Shown piece after piece: positions 1 through 6,031 of a stretch of DNA of 6,141 nucleotides (within the stretch, counting starts at the first letter, position 1; every line of letters starts with the position of its first letter). Origin of the DNA: Bacillota bacterium. GTDB taxonomy: Bacteria; Bacillota; Bacilli; Alicyclobacillales; SLC66. The notes under the pieces were generated by a model. It was not told where the DNA came from. It did no database searches and saw nothing but the letters and a program-made list of their open reading frames with translations. Where the stretch lies: the NCBI GenBank assembly GCA_021820825.1, contig JAKADD010000151.1, positions 1 to 6,141 of the forward strand, given 5' to 3'. Both the position numbers and the translations under genes were made by a program.

Positions 1-56
1 GTAAAACTGCCCTGTTTGTACACTTCGAACGCGTATTCCAGCCAACGCAGCTCCAT
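1..56 (-). CDS. LysR-type transcriptional regulator, N-terminus only (partial)
   Basis: The gene reads leftward off the window edge, so only the first 18 codons are visible: MELRWLEYAFEVYKQGSF. This is the characteristic opening of the LysR winged helix-turn-helix domain, where the first helix (LRWLEYAFEVYKQGSF) precedes the recognition helix. The ATG start at 56 is backed by a strong Shine-Dalgarno AAAGGAGA (minus strand, 70-63) six bases upstream. The effector-binding domain, which would show the ligand, lies outside the window. The gene is divergent from leuC across 144 bp, the classic arrangement in which a LysR protein controls both itself and the gene opposite, so regulation of leuCD is a reasonable inference. 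With so few residues the family call rests on pattern only, and the specific subfamily cannot be given. Confidence 0.78.
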   Translation of the reverse strand, partial: MELRWLEYAFEVYKQGSF

Positions 57-89
57 TGCCAGTCTCCTTTCGTGAAATATAGAATAAAG

Positions 90-111
90 ATATCATAATT
101 ATAGATTATAT
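90..111. promoter_or_regulatory. AT-rich imperfect dyad with overlapping minus-strand -10 boxes (LysR gene promoter/operator candidate)
   Basis: ATATCAT (90-96) and ATTATAT (105-111) form an inverted repeat matching at six of seven positions around an 8-bp centre, in a stretch almost free of G and C while the flanking genes are GC-rich. On the minus strand the same DNA contains two TATAAT hexamers (110-105 and 103-98), about 45 bp before the LysR start, a fitting distance for its promoter. I see no good -35 box for either. LysR proteins bind imperfect AT-rich dyads between divergent genes, so autoregulation here is plausible, but AT-rich DNA gives such dyads easily by chance. Confidence 0.35.
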
Positions 112-115
112 AGCA

Positions 116-144
116 TCGACTTATGAGCCCGCAGATCGTACTAT
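116..144 (+). promoter_or_regulatory. Candidate leuC promoter
   Basis: TCGACT (116-121) and TACTAT (139-144) are separated by 17 bp, and each matches four of six bases of the vegetative -35 and -10 consensus. Transcription would start near 151, giving a leader of about 50 nt before leuC. That is too short for a T-box riboswitch or a leucine attenuator, and no leader peptide rich in leucine codons is evident, which points to control by protein binding upstream. The hexamers are weak, as expected for an activator-dependent promoter, and CATAAT (148-153) is an alternative -10 without a good partner. Confidence 0.33.
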
Positions 145-200
145 AGACATAATGATTGTACTGGCATAGATTCATATTGCACATTACTGGGAGGACGCAC

Positions 201-1631
201 ATGGCAGACACAGAACAACGCATGCCAAAAACGATGTTTGAAAAGATCTGGAATGATCACGTAGTCAGTGAACAGCCTGGCGAACCGACGCTGCTCTATA
301 TCGACCTGCACCTGGTTCACGAGGTCACCTCGCCGCAAGCGTTTGAGGGCATCCGTCTGGCCGACAGGCAGGTGCGCAGACCGGATCTGACATTCGCCAC
401 CGCAGACCACAACGTTCCCACCACCGACCGCAGGCAACCGATCGCCGACCCCATCGCGAAACAGCAGATCGACACACTGCGCGCAAACTGCGCCGAGTTT
501 GGCATCCCTTTTGCCGACATAGCGAGCGTCGACCAAGGAATCGTGCATGTGATTGGGCCGGAACTTGGGCTCACCCTTCCCGGCAAAACGATCGTGTGCG
601 GAGACAGTCACACATCGACGCACGGAGCGTTTGGAGCGCTCGCCTTTGGCATCGGCACAAGCGAAGTGGAGCATGTGCTCGCCACACAGTGCCTGCAGCA
701 GTCGCGGCCCAAAACGATGGCAGTCGAGGTTACAGGTTCATTGCCGCTGGGCGTAAACGCCAAGGATCTGATTCTGGGTCTCATCGCCCGTTTTGGCACT
801 GCGTTTGGCACTGGTTATGTCATCGAGTACCGCGGTCCCGCCATCAGCAAGCTCAGCATGGAAGAACGCATGACCGTGTGCAATATGTCTATTGAAGCGG
901 GCGCGCGCGCTGGAATGATCGCCCCTGACGACACCACCTTCGCCTACTTGCGAAACCGACGCTACGCGCCGCCGGAAGCGGAGTGGGAACGGGCGACTGC
1001 TGTGTGGCGCGAGTTGTGCAGCGATCCGGACGCAGAGTTTGACGCCCGCGTCGAATTCGACGCGGATCAGCTCGTTCCCCAAGTAACCTGGGGAACGAGC
1101 CCCGGTATGGGTGCGGATGTCACCGGACGAGTGCCGGACCCGTCCGCCGTCGCTGATCCGACTGTGCGTCAATCCACCGAACTGGCGCTTCGCTACATGG
1201 GTCTTAACCCTGGCACGCCAATTCAGGAGATCGCCATAGACCGTGTGTTTATCGGTTCCTGTACGAACGGACGCATCGAAGATCTGCGCACCGCAGCCGC
1301 TGTTGTGCGGGGAAGGCGCGTTGCGTCCACCGTTTCGGCCATGGTGGTTCCGGGATCGTACCAGGTCAAACAGCAGGCGGAAAAGGAAGGGCTGCATGAA
1401 GTGTTTCTCGCCGCCGGATTCGAATGGCGGGAACCTGGCTGCAGCATGTGTCTGGCGATGAATCCGGATGTGCTGGCGCCAGGCGAACGGTGCGCGTCCA
1501 CATCCAACCGTAACTTTGAGGGGCGCCAGGGACGCGACGGAAGAACCCATCTGGTCAGCCCGGCCATGGCGGCCGCCGCTGCAATCGCAGGCCATTTTGT
1601 CGATGTGCGCACATTTGCCGCCAATGCCTAG
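201..1631 (+). CDS. leuC: 3-isopropylmalate dehydratase, large subunit
   Basis: With LeuD this forms isopropylmalate isomerase, the cytoplasmic aconitase-family enzyme that converts 2-isopropylmalate to 3-isopropylmalate in leucine synthesis. The 476-residue product is slightly longer than the usual ~466. Family motifs are present in order: PKTMFEKIW near residue 9, [11 protein letters not shown] (40-50), TADHNVPT (67-74), [19 protein letters not shown] (134-152), and near the C-terminus [14 protein letters not shown] (431-444). The three cysteines that hold the 4Fe-4S cluster are in place: C354 in IGSCTNGR, and C414 and C417 in GCSMC. I chose ATG 201 because GGGAGG (189-194) sits six bases before it. 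The frame stays open back to a TTG at 156, but that start has no ribosome site. ATG 222, nearer the usual family start, also lacks one. Stop TAG lies 28 bp before leuD. A (R)-2-methylmalate dehydratase role cannot be excluded from sequence alone. Confidence 0.97.
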   Translation: MADTEQRMPKTMFEKIWNDHVVSEQPGEPTLLYIDLHLVHEVTSPQAFEGIRLADRQVRRPDLTFATADHNVPTTDRRQPIADPIAKQQIDTLRANCAEFGIPFADIASVDQGIVHVIGPELGLTLPGKTIVCGDSHTSTHGAFGALAFGIGTSEVEHVLATQCLQQSRPKTMAVEVTGSLPLGVNAKDLILGLIARFGTAFGTGYVIEYRGPAISKLSMEERMTVCNMSIEAGARAGMIAPDDTTFAYLRNRRYAPPEAEWERATAVWRELCSDPDAEFDARVEFDADQLVPQVTWGTSPGMGADVTGRVPDPSAVADPTVRQSTELALRYMGLNPGTPIQEIAIDRVFIGSCTNGRIEDLRTAAAVVRGRRVASTVSAMVVPGSYQVKQQAEKEGLHEVFLAAGFEWREPGCSMCLAMNPDVLAPGERCASTSNRNFEGRQGRDGRTHLVSPAMAAAAAIAGHFVDVRTFAANA

Positions 1632-1659
1632 CGCCTAGCAAATCAGAGGAGTTGACAGT

Positions 1660-2265
1660 ATGAAACCATTTGTCGTTCATTCGGGCGTTACGGCGCCGCT
1701 AAACCGCGCCAACATAGACACCGACGCCATTATCCCCAAACAGTTCCTGAAGCGCATCGAGCGCACCGGATTTGGACAGTACCTGTTTTTCGACTGGCGT
1801 TATCTCGTCGACGGCACGCCAGTGGACGATTTTGTTCTGGCCCAGAGCGCCTATCAGGATGCCACGATCCTGCTTGCCGGTCCCAACTTTGGCTGCGGCT
1901 CATCGCGCGAACATGCTCCCTGGGCGCTGCTCGATTATGGATTCCGGGCGATCATCGCGCCTTCTTTCGCAGACATCTTCTACAACAACTGCTTTAAAAA
2001 TGGCATTCTCCCCATCGTGTTGCCCGCTCACAGTGTGCAGCGACTGTTTGCGCAGATCGAGTCGCAGGGCAGCCGCACACTGACCATCGATCTCCCGGCG
2101 CAGGAAGTGCGCGGCGCTGACGGCGCCGTCTATCCATTTGAAGTTGACCCCTACCGGAAAAAGTGCCTGCTCGACGGCCTTGACGACATCGGTCTCACAC
2201 TGCGTCATGAAGAACTGATCAGCGCTTACGAAACGGCTGCTCCACACGCCCGCCGCATCAGCTGA
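1660..2265 (+). CDS. leuD: 3-isopropylmalate dehydratase, small subunit
   Basis: This is the swivelling small subunit that completes the LeuCD active site and supplies substrate-recognition residues. At 201 residues it is the normal length of the bacterial (E. coli-type) LeuD. Key motifs are [16 protein letters not shown] (18-33), [20 protein letters not shown] (74-93) and the following [21 protein letters not shown] (95-115), all intact. The start ATG at 1660 follows AGAGGAG (1645-1651) with eight bases between. The 28-bp gap from leuC, with no promoter or terminator in it, indicates one leuCD transcript and stoichiometric translation. The stop lies inside the palindrome TCAGCTGA (2258-2265), which also carries a stop for the decayed minus-strand gene converging from the right. 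No leuB follows, unlike the common leuABCD or leuCDB orders. Confidence 0.97.
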   Translation: MKPFVVHSGVTAPLNRANIDTDAIIPKQFLKRIERTGFGQYLFFDWRYLVDGTPVDDFVLAQSAYQDATILLAGPNFGCGSSREHAPWALLDYGFRAIIAPSFADIFYNNCFKNGILPIVLPAHSVQRLFAQIESQGSRTLTIDLPAQEVRGADGAVYPFEVDPYRKKCLLDGLDDIGLTLRHEELISAYETAAPHARRIS

Positions 2266-2828
2266 CGATCATCCGGAGCGCGTCCAGGGTGCGCAGATAC
2301 GTCCTCGTGATGTTCGCTCCCCTGGACCGCGACGCCTTTTGCAGATAACGGACCGCTGGCGAAGAGCAGCGCGTACAACATTTTACCCACGTCAATTCGC
2401 TCCTCGAGAGACGTGAAGTCGCGCACAAAATTGCCATAGAAACGTCAGTGTTCCAGAAAAGAAAACAGCGCCTGTTTATCTACAGCAGTCAATGAACTGC
2501 CCAAATCACCGCACAGATCAGTCATATTCCAGCCGCCATTGCGCGATACCAGATGCGCCAGCAGCGCCCAGTGCAGTTCTGGCGTTTCACTGTATATCCG
2601 CCGATACGCCTCCGTTCTGGTGAGATTATTGCGGTTATGACGACTCGTTTCTTGGCTGATGTCCGTGCGGAGTCTGTCCACATCCAGCATGGCGGGTGCG
2701 CCTTCGCCCGCGTCACCCGTTCCTCCACCCACGATGCGCTTTTCTTGCGCCACTTCCGGCGTATTCGGATCCACGCCGTCGCGTAAAAAGACGCGACGCG
2801 CCTTGCCATAACCAGGGCAACCACACAA
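2258..2828 (-). pseudogene. Decayed DUF2515 (YppC-like) gene
   Basis: The frame 2828-2445 encodes 127 residues. Its second half carries the family signature: HNRNNLTRTEAY (64-75) and ELHWALLAHLVSRNGGWNMTD (84-104), then FSFLEH, where a TGA (2447-2445) stops it. DUF2515 proteins, of unknown function and found in Bacillales, run on for roughly 200 more residues. Here the same frame reopens at once with NFVRDFTSLEERIDVGKMLYALLF, which resembles the far C-terminal part as I recall it, so the middle appears deleted. From about 2366 a +1 frame gives a protein-like tail ending in [14 protein letters not shown] with its stop at 2258, suggesting a frameshift too. No good start exists: TTG 2828 has no Shine-Dalgarno, and residues before about 50 look unlike the family. 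Overlapping minus-strand stretches are not separate genes. A functional shortened protein is possible but less likely. Confidence 0.7.
2278..2330. repeat. Inverted repeat with long loop, downstream of leuD
   Basis: GTCCAGGG (2282-2289) pairs perfectly with CCCTGGAC (2320-2327). Allowing one bulged base, the stem extends through flanking GCG/CGC to 11 bp, around a 30-base loop. It starts 13 bp after the leuD stop and is followed within ten bases by only TTTT (2337-2340). It could act as a weak terminator for leuCD or an mRNA 3' end stabiliser. The long loop and poor T-run make this uncertain, and it lies within the decayed minus-strand gene. No better terminator is visible after leuD. Confidence 0.4.
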
Positions 2829-2868
2829 AAGCAGAACGCCTGCTCACTCTTTCACCCCACATTCACAG

Positions 2869-2897
2869 TTGCAAACCTTGGCAATCTCCCGCACAAT
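2869..2897 (+). promoter_or_regulatory. Candidate promoter of the alpha/beta-hydrolase gene
   Basis: TTGCAA (2869-2874) and CACAAT (2892-2897) are 17 bp apart, each with four of six consensus bases. The inferred start near 2904 leaves a 34-nt leader before the hydrolase ATG. This fits a separate transcription unit, since the region to the left is occupied by the opposite-strand remnant. It rests on hexamer matching only. Confidence 0.35.
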
Positions 2898-2937
2898 ACG
2901 GATAAGCGACACCGAAACGAGGAGGCGCTCACGCCCT

Positions 2938-3759
2938 ATGGCTCTGCACTATCACATGACGTTTCGCGATGCAGAAAAACCGACGCATGTCGTCACCATC
3001 GTGCACGGGGCAGGAGAACACAGTGGCCGGTACGACTATGCGCGCGCAGCGTTTGCCAAACAGGGAATGGCGACCGTCATGGGCGATCTTCCGGGCCACG
3101 GCCATTCGCCGGGCCTACGCGGACACATAGACAGTTTTGACGAATATGTGGACGCAGTAGACTCCTTCATGCAACTGGCGGTCGAACGCTACAGCGCCGA
3201 TGTATATCACGTACTGCTTGGACATTCCATGGGCGGACTCATCGCGGCGTTGGCTGCGGCCCGCAGGAACGCGCCCCCGCCGCATGCGCTCATATTATCT
3301 TCACCCTGTTTTGGACTTGCCATGAATCTTTCTCGCAAGCGGGTGATCATTGGCAGCATCATGCGCAAGATCACTCCCCGCCTCTACCAGCCAAACGGCA
3401 TCAATCCACAGGATGTCACGCGCAACAAGGAAATTGCTGACGACTACGGCACGGATCGGCTTGTGCATAAAAAAGTCACATTAAACTGGTACTTTGAACT
3501 GCTGCGAGGTATGGATGAGGCAGCGCAGATCGGCAGTCGCATCCGCATCCCCACATCCGTGTGGCAAGCTGGCGACGACCGCCTCGTCAGCAAGACGGTC
3601 TCGCGCAAATGGTATGAGACTGTCTCGCTGGAACAGAAGTCGTATAAAGAATATGAAGGATATTATCATGAGATCATGAATGAACCGGAACGTGACGATG
3701 TGATTGACGACATCATCGCATGGGTCCGCAAAACGCTCCCGCCCATCCCCAGGACATGA
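2938..3759 (+). CDS. Alpha/beta-hydrolase, monoacylglycerol lipase/lysophospholipase type
   Basis: This 273-residue protein belongs to the serine hydrolase group known as Hydrolase_4 (monoglyceride lipases, lysophospholipases such as PldB and YtpA). The oxyanion/lid signature HGAGEHSGRY spans 23-32, DLPGHGHSPG 50-59, and the nucleophile elbow GHSMGG 95-100 with S97. The likely acid is D214 in AGDDRLVS, and the base is H254 in GYYHEIMNEPERDDV, a motif typical of monoacylglycerol lipases. The triad is therefore complete. No signal peptide or membrane segment is seen, so it is probably cytoplasmic, hydrolysing carboxylic esters of mono- or lysolipids; the exact substrate cannot be read. The frame is open from 2869, but ATG 2938 begins the domain properly and follows GAGGAGG (2919-2925), at a rather wide 12 bases. 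It stands alone: an opposite-strand remnant precedes it and a convergent gene follows. Confidence 0.92.
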   Translation: MALHYHMTFRDAEKPTHVVTIVHGAGEHSGRYDYARAAFAKQGMATVMGDLPGHGHSPGLRGHIDSFDEYVDAVDSFMQLAVERYSADVYHVLLGHSMGGLIAALAAARRNAPPPHALILSSPCFGLAMNLSRKRVIIGSIMRKITPRLYQPNGINPQDVTRNKEIADDYGTDRLVHKKVTLNWYFELLRGMDEAAQIGSRIRIPTSVWQAGDDRLVSKTVSRKWYETVSLEQKSYKEYEGYYHEIMNEPERDDVIDDIIAWVRKTLPPIPRT

Positions 3760-3795
3760 CCATGCGATCCACTGCTAAACCAGGCTTACCAGAGT

Positions 3796-3896
3796 TGCAG
3801 GGGATGTTGCTGCACATCGCTGCACATCGCTGCACCCGTTGCACCTAGCCCTCAACCCGTCATCGCTGCACGATTGGGCATTGCTGCACGCTGCAC
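3796..3896. repeat. Cluster of GCTGCAC repeats
   Basis: Within the convergent gap between the hydrolase and the membrane-protein gene, GCTGCAC occurs six times (3809, 3819, 3829, 3865, 3883, 3890), with a variant GTTGCAC at 3838 and GTTGCAG at 3795. The first three copies are spaced exactly ten bases, as tandem CATCGCTGCA-type units, and the later ones are irregular. Eight TGCA cores fall in about 100 bp. No coding frame on either strand explains this. It may be replication slippage of a 10-bp unit, or a helically phased protein-binding array. The units are far too short for a CRISPR array. Confidence 0.75.
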
Positions 3897-3909
3897 CGAC
3901 GCAGTGTGC
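3886..3909. terminator. Hairpin at convergent gene ends (weak terminator candidate)
   Basis: GCACGCTGC (3886-3894) and GCAGTGTGC (3901-3909) form a 9-bp stem, with one G-U pair in plus-strand RNA, around the 6-base loop ACCGAC. It sits 14 bp beyond the stop of the minus-strand membrane-protein gene and 126 bp beyond the hydrolase stop. Neither side has a T-run, so it would be a poor intrinsic terminator and may serve as a 3' end structure. Its left arm is built from the last two GCTGCAC repeats. Confidence 0.35.
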
Positions 3910-3923
3910 GCCATACAGATTGC

Positions 3924-4604
3924 TCAGCCTTTCGTTTGATTCGCGCCCTGCGTCAGTTGACCAACGCGTTTTTGCAGATATGTGAGAAAGCGCCGTTCGC
4001 CGAATCCCGCTAAAAATGCGAAGAGATAAGACAGCACGCCTTGGGTATGCCAGTCGCCAGTCGCCCCATACGAGGTGACCTGCAGCAACAGCCCGGACAG
4101 CAGCCCCAGCACCCCACCCGACAACTGCCGGGCCGCCAGCCAAGCATCCAGAGAAGCCGACAGCGTGCCGTGCAGGCGATGGTCATACAGTGCGTGCAAC
4201 GCCGACAGCGTGGCGCCCACAGACCCCCACCATAACCACGTCAGCATCTCCCCGTACGCCGTCGGAACGGGCATCCCAATGTGTTGCCACTGTCCCCATT
4301 CGTATCCAAGCGCCAGCACAAACAGGAGGACAAGTGTTCCCGCCTGGACTAGAAACAGCCTCCAGAAGCGCTCGTTTGCCCAAGTGATTCTGGCCAACAG
4401 TTGTTCGTACCGCTCTTTGACCTGAAGATATCCATAATAGGCGCCAATCAGGTCAGGCGCGGCAGTCTCCAGCGTTTTTCGCAAATCCTCCAATTTTTGG
4501 ATCATACCCTGATCGGTGAGCGTCTGCTCTTGCCCAAGGCGATTGGCTATTTCGCCTGCCAGGTCATCCAGAGCACTCGTTACCGTCTGCAAGTCCAGTT
4601 GCAC
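3924..4604 (-). CDS. Unrecognised membrane protein with N-terminal helical domain
   Basis: I do not recognise the family with certainty. The 226-residue product starts with about 75 charged, helix-favouring residues with heptad-like leucines (coiled-coil likely, around 5-75), containing IQKLEDLRKTLE and VKERYEQLLARI. Four probable membrane segments follow: about 82-102 (LFLVQAGTLVLLFVLALG), 119-140, 161-179 (LSGGVLGLLSGLLLQV), and 189-206, the last containing FLAGFGERRF. A glycine-rich helix followed by a FLAGF-ER motif recalls several uncharacterised bacterial membrane proteins. There is no signal peptide or enzymatic motif, so a scaffolding or sensing role is only a guess. The start is GTG 4604, supported by GAGGAGG (4619-4613) eight bases upstream. 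It is divergent from the MFS gene across 165 bp and convergent with the hydrolase. Confidence 0.85.
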   Translation of the reverse strand: MQLDLQTVTSALDDLAGEIANRLGQEQTLTDQGMIQKLEDLRKTLETAAPDLIGAYYGYLQVKERYEQLLARITWANERFWRLFLVQAGTLVLLFVLALGYEWGQWQHIGMPVPTAYGEMLTWLWWGSVGATLSALHALYDHRLHGTLSASLDAWLAARQLSGGVLGLLSGLLLQVTSYGATGDWHTQGVLSYLFAFLAGFGERRFLTYLQKRVGQLTQGANQTKG

Positions 4605-4653
4605 GAGATTGTCCTCCTCGAGTTGTTGCGGTTCTCTGTTGTTACGGTTGCTC

Positions 4654-4685
4654 TCTATAGTACGTTTCCAGCGTCATATGGGTGT
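4654..4685 (-). promoter_or_regulatory. Candidate promoter region of the membrane-protein gene
   Basis: On the minus strand TACTAT (4662-4657) lies 53 bp before the GTG start, and the surrounding CGTACTATAGA is identical to the sequence containing the proposed leuC -10 at 137-147, at a similar distance from its gene. The position 17 bp upstream (ACACCC, 4685-4680) is a poor -35, so the promoter is weak or activator-dependent if real. On the plus strand the same bases read TATAGT (4656-4661), a five-of-six -10 match that could instead serve the MFS gene, also without a good -35. Confidence 0.3.
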
Positions 4686-4710
4686 CTGCGGGAACCAAAT
4701 CATGACTGTG

Positions 4711-4720
4711 GGCATATGCC
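4711..4720. promoter_or_regulatory. Perfect palindrome GGCATATGCC, operator candidate
   Basis: A 10-bp perfect palindrome sits in the divergent gap 50 bp before the MFS start, and a second CATATG core occurs at 4675-4680, 38 bp away centre to centre. Its place between two divergent genes suits a repressor or activator site, but no regulator gene adjoins it and a 10-bp palindrome is modest evidence. Confidence 0.28.
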
Positions 4721-4769
4721 AGAGTGTGGTCGCACATCGACGCACTCTTTTCATAAGGAGGAACAGTTC

Positions 4770-5990
4770 ATGGACAGCCAGCCTTCGTCGAAAAAACTCC
4801 TGTTTGCGAGTGGATTGGGGATGTTGTTTGATTCTCTCGATGTCGGACTGCTCGGCTTCGTCATCGCCGCGCTGTTTGGCGCATGGCGCATCAGTGCGAC
4901 GGCAGCCGGCCTGCTCGGAAGCATGACACTCATTGGAATGGCGCTCGGATCAGCCGTGGCCGGTCTATACGCGGATCGCATCGGGCGGAAAAAGACGTTC
5001 CTGATCACGCTCCTGATTTATTCGCTCGCAAGCGGCGTCAGCGCATTCGCAGCGTCCATCGGATTCCTGATTCTGATGCGGTTCATCACCGGCTTTGGTC
5101 TCGGCGGGGAACTGCCTGTGGTCACCACATTTGTGTTGGAATCCTCACCCCCGGAACTGCGCGGGCGCCGAACTGCCCTGCTGGAAACGTACTGGGCGTT
5201 TGGCAGCATCGCAGCTGCGCTGGTTGGTTTCCTTGTCATCCCTGCGTTCACGTGGCGCGCCGCATTTGCAATTACCGTGCTGCCTGCCCTGTACGCCCTG
5301 TACCTGCGGCGCACGCTGCCTGAAACACCCGCGTTTCGCAGTCTCAATCGCCGACTGAGCATCCGGGCCAATATGATCCGCCTCTGGCAGACGGAGTTCC
5401 GACGCCGCACAACTGTCCTGTGGGTTCTGTGGTTTACCGCCAATTTTGCGTATTACGGCATGTTTTTCTGGCTCCCCAGCGTGCTTGTCCTAAAAGGCTA
5501 CTCCCTGATTCACAGTTTTGGCTATGTGCTCATCATGGCGATCGCCCAGGTGCCGGGTTATCTCACAGCAGCCTGGTTGGTGGAACGACTGGGCCGCAAA
5601 AAGACGCTGATACTGTTTTCCCTGCTGTCGGCAGTCGCGGCGCTGCTGTTTGGGTTTTCGGACACTCTGCCCCTGCTGCTTGTGTGCGGACTCCTCCTGA
5701 ACTTCAGCAACTTGGGAGCATGGGGCGCCACGTATGTGTTTTCCGTTGAACAATACCCCGCAGCCTCGCGCGCCACTGGTCTGGGATGGGCCATGGGCAT
5801 CGGCAAACTCGGCGGCGTAATCGCTCCGTATCTGGTCGGCGTTCTGGTAACCGCCCATGCGACTTTTGGCGCCATTTTTTCCATCTTCTTTGTGGTGACG
5901 CTGATCGGGGTCACCGTACTGCTCACTCTTGGCCGCGACGAACGCCAGGACATACCGGACACGCTCGTGGGCTCCACGCCCCGTTCTTGA
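4770..5990 (+). CDS. MFS transporter, NaiP/YceI-like (substrate uncertain)
   Basis: This 406-residue inner-membrane protein has the usual length and about twelve hydrophobic helices of a major facilitator carrier. The first helix carries two acidic residues in FDSLDVGLLGF (20-30), as in the niacin and aromatic-acid/sugar-type carriers. The loop 2-3 signature GLYADRIGRKK spans 65-75 and is repeated in the second half as ERLGRKK (272-278). RFITGFGLGGELPV (104-117) and RTLPETPAF (181-189) also match that group. The overall pattern recalls B. subtilis NaiP (YceI), a niacin permease, but I cannot establish the substrate; a small carboxylate taken up with protons is the safest guess. ATG 4770 follows AAGGAGG (4755-4761) eight bases upstream. 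The frame is open back to 4401, but that part overlaps the opposite gene and is not coding. It is probably monocistronic, since a hairpin follows ten bases after the stop. Confidence 0.93.
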   Translation: MDSQPSSKKLLFASGLGMLFDSLDVGLLGFVIAALFGAWRISATAAGLLGSMTLIGMALGSAVAGLYADRIGRKKTFLITLLIYSLASGVSAFAASIGFLILMRFITGFGLGGELPVVTTFVLESSPPELRGRRTALLETYWAFGSIAAALVGFLVIPAFTWRAAFAITVLPALYALYLRRTLPETPAFRSLNRRLSIRANMIRLWQTEFRRRTTVLWVLWFTANFAYYGMFFWLPSVLVLKGYSLIHSFGYVLIMAIAQVPGYLTAAWLVERLGRKKTLILFSLLSAVAALLFGFSDTLPLLLVCGLLLNFSNLGAWGATYVFSVEQYPAASRATGLGWAMGIGKLGGVIAPYLVGVLVTAHATFGAIFSIFFVVTLIGVTVLLTLGRDERQDIPDTLVGSTPRS

Positions 5991-6000
5991 TGAAAAATCA

Positions 6001-6031
6001 GCAGCGGCGCACTCGTTAGGTGCGCCGCTGC
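6001..6031. terminator. Strong hairpin terminator after the MFS gene
   Basis: GCAGCGGCGCAC (6001-6012) and GTGCGCCGCTGC (6020-6031) form a perfect 12-bp, GC-rich stem around a 7-base loop, ten bases after the MFS stop. On the plus strand the following GTGTTGCGCTATTT is a poor T-run. On the minus strand the stem is followed closely by TTTTT (5999-5995), making it a proper intrinsic terminator for leftward transcription. It is best read as a bidirectional terminator, stronger for a minus-strand transcript arriving from the right. Confidence 0.82.

Noticed and set aside
156..200. Upstream extension of leuC from a TTG at 156
   Set aside because: The 15 extra residues are not LeuC-like, the TTG lacks a ribosome site, and ATG 201 has GGGAGG at ideal spacing.
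57..200. T-box riboswitch or leucine attenuator before leuC
   Set aside because: The leader is at most 144 bases and about 50 from the likely start. No specifier stem, T-box sequence, terminator hairpin or leucine-rich leader peptide was found.
738..1595. Long minus-strand frame (285 codons) antisense to leuC
   Set aside because: It lies wholly within the well-supported leuC, has low-complexity, arginine/histidine-rich content with no motif, and is a frame shadow of GC-rich DNA.
2553..2905. Two plus-strand frames of 69-77 codons over the DUF2515 remnant
   Set aside because: No ribosome sites, composition typical of antisense frames, and the opposite strand carries a clear protein-family signature.
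3809..3896. CRISPR-like array
   Set aside because: Units are 7-10 bp with irregular spacers of 0-20 bp. There is no 23-47 bp repeat, no regular spacers and no cas gene.
3775..4143. Minus-strand 122-codon frame running through the GCTGCAC repeats
   Set aside because: It overlaps the better-supported membrane-protein gene in another frame, has no Shine-Dalgarno and no recognisable features, and is mostly alanine/arginine/cysteine-rich shadow.
4401..4769. N-terminal extension of the MFS protein
   Set aside because: It overlaps the opposite-strand membrane-protein gene, and ATG 4770 has AAGGAGG at eight bases and begins directly before the first membrane helix.
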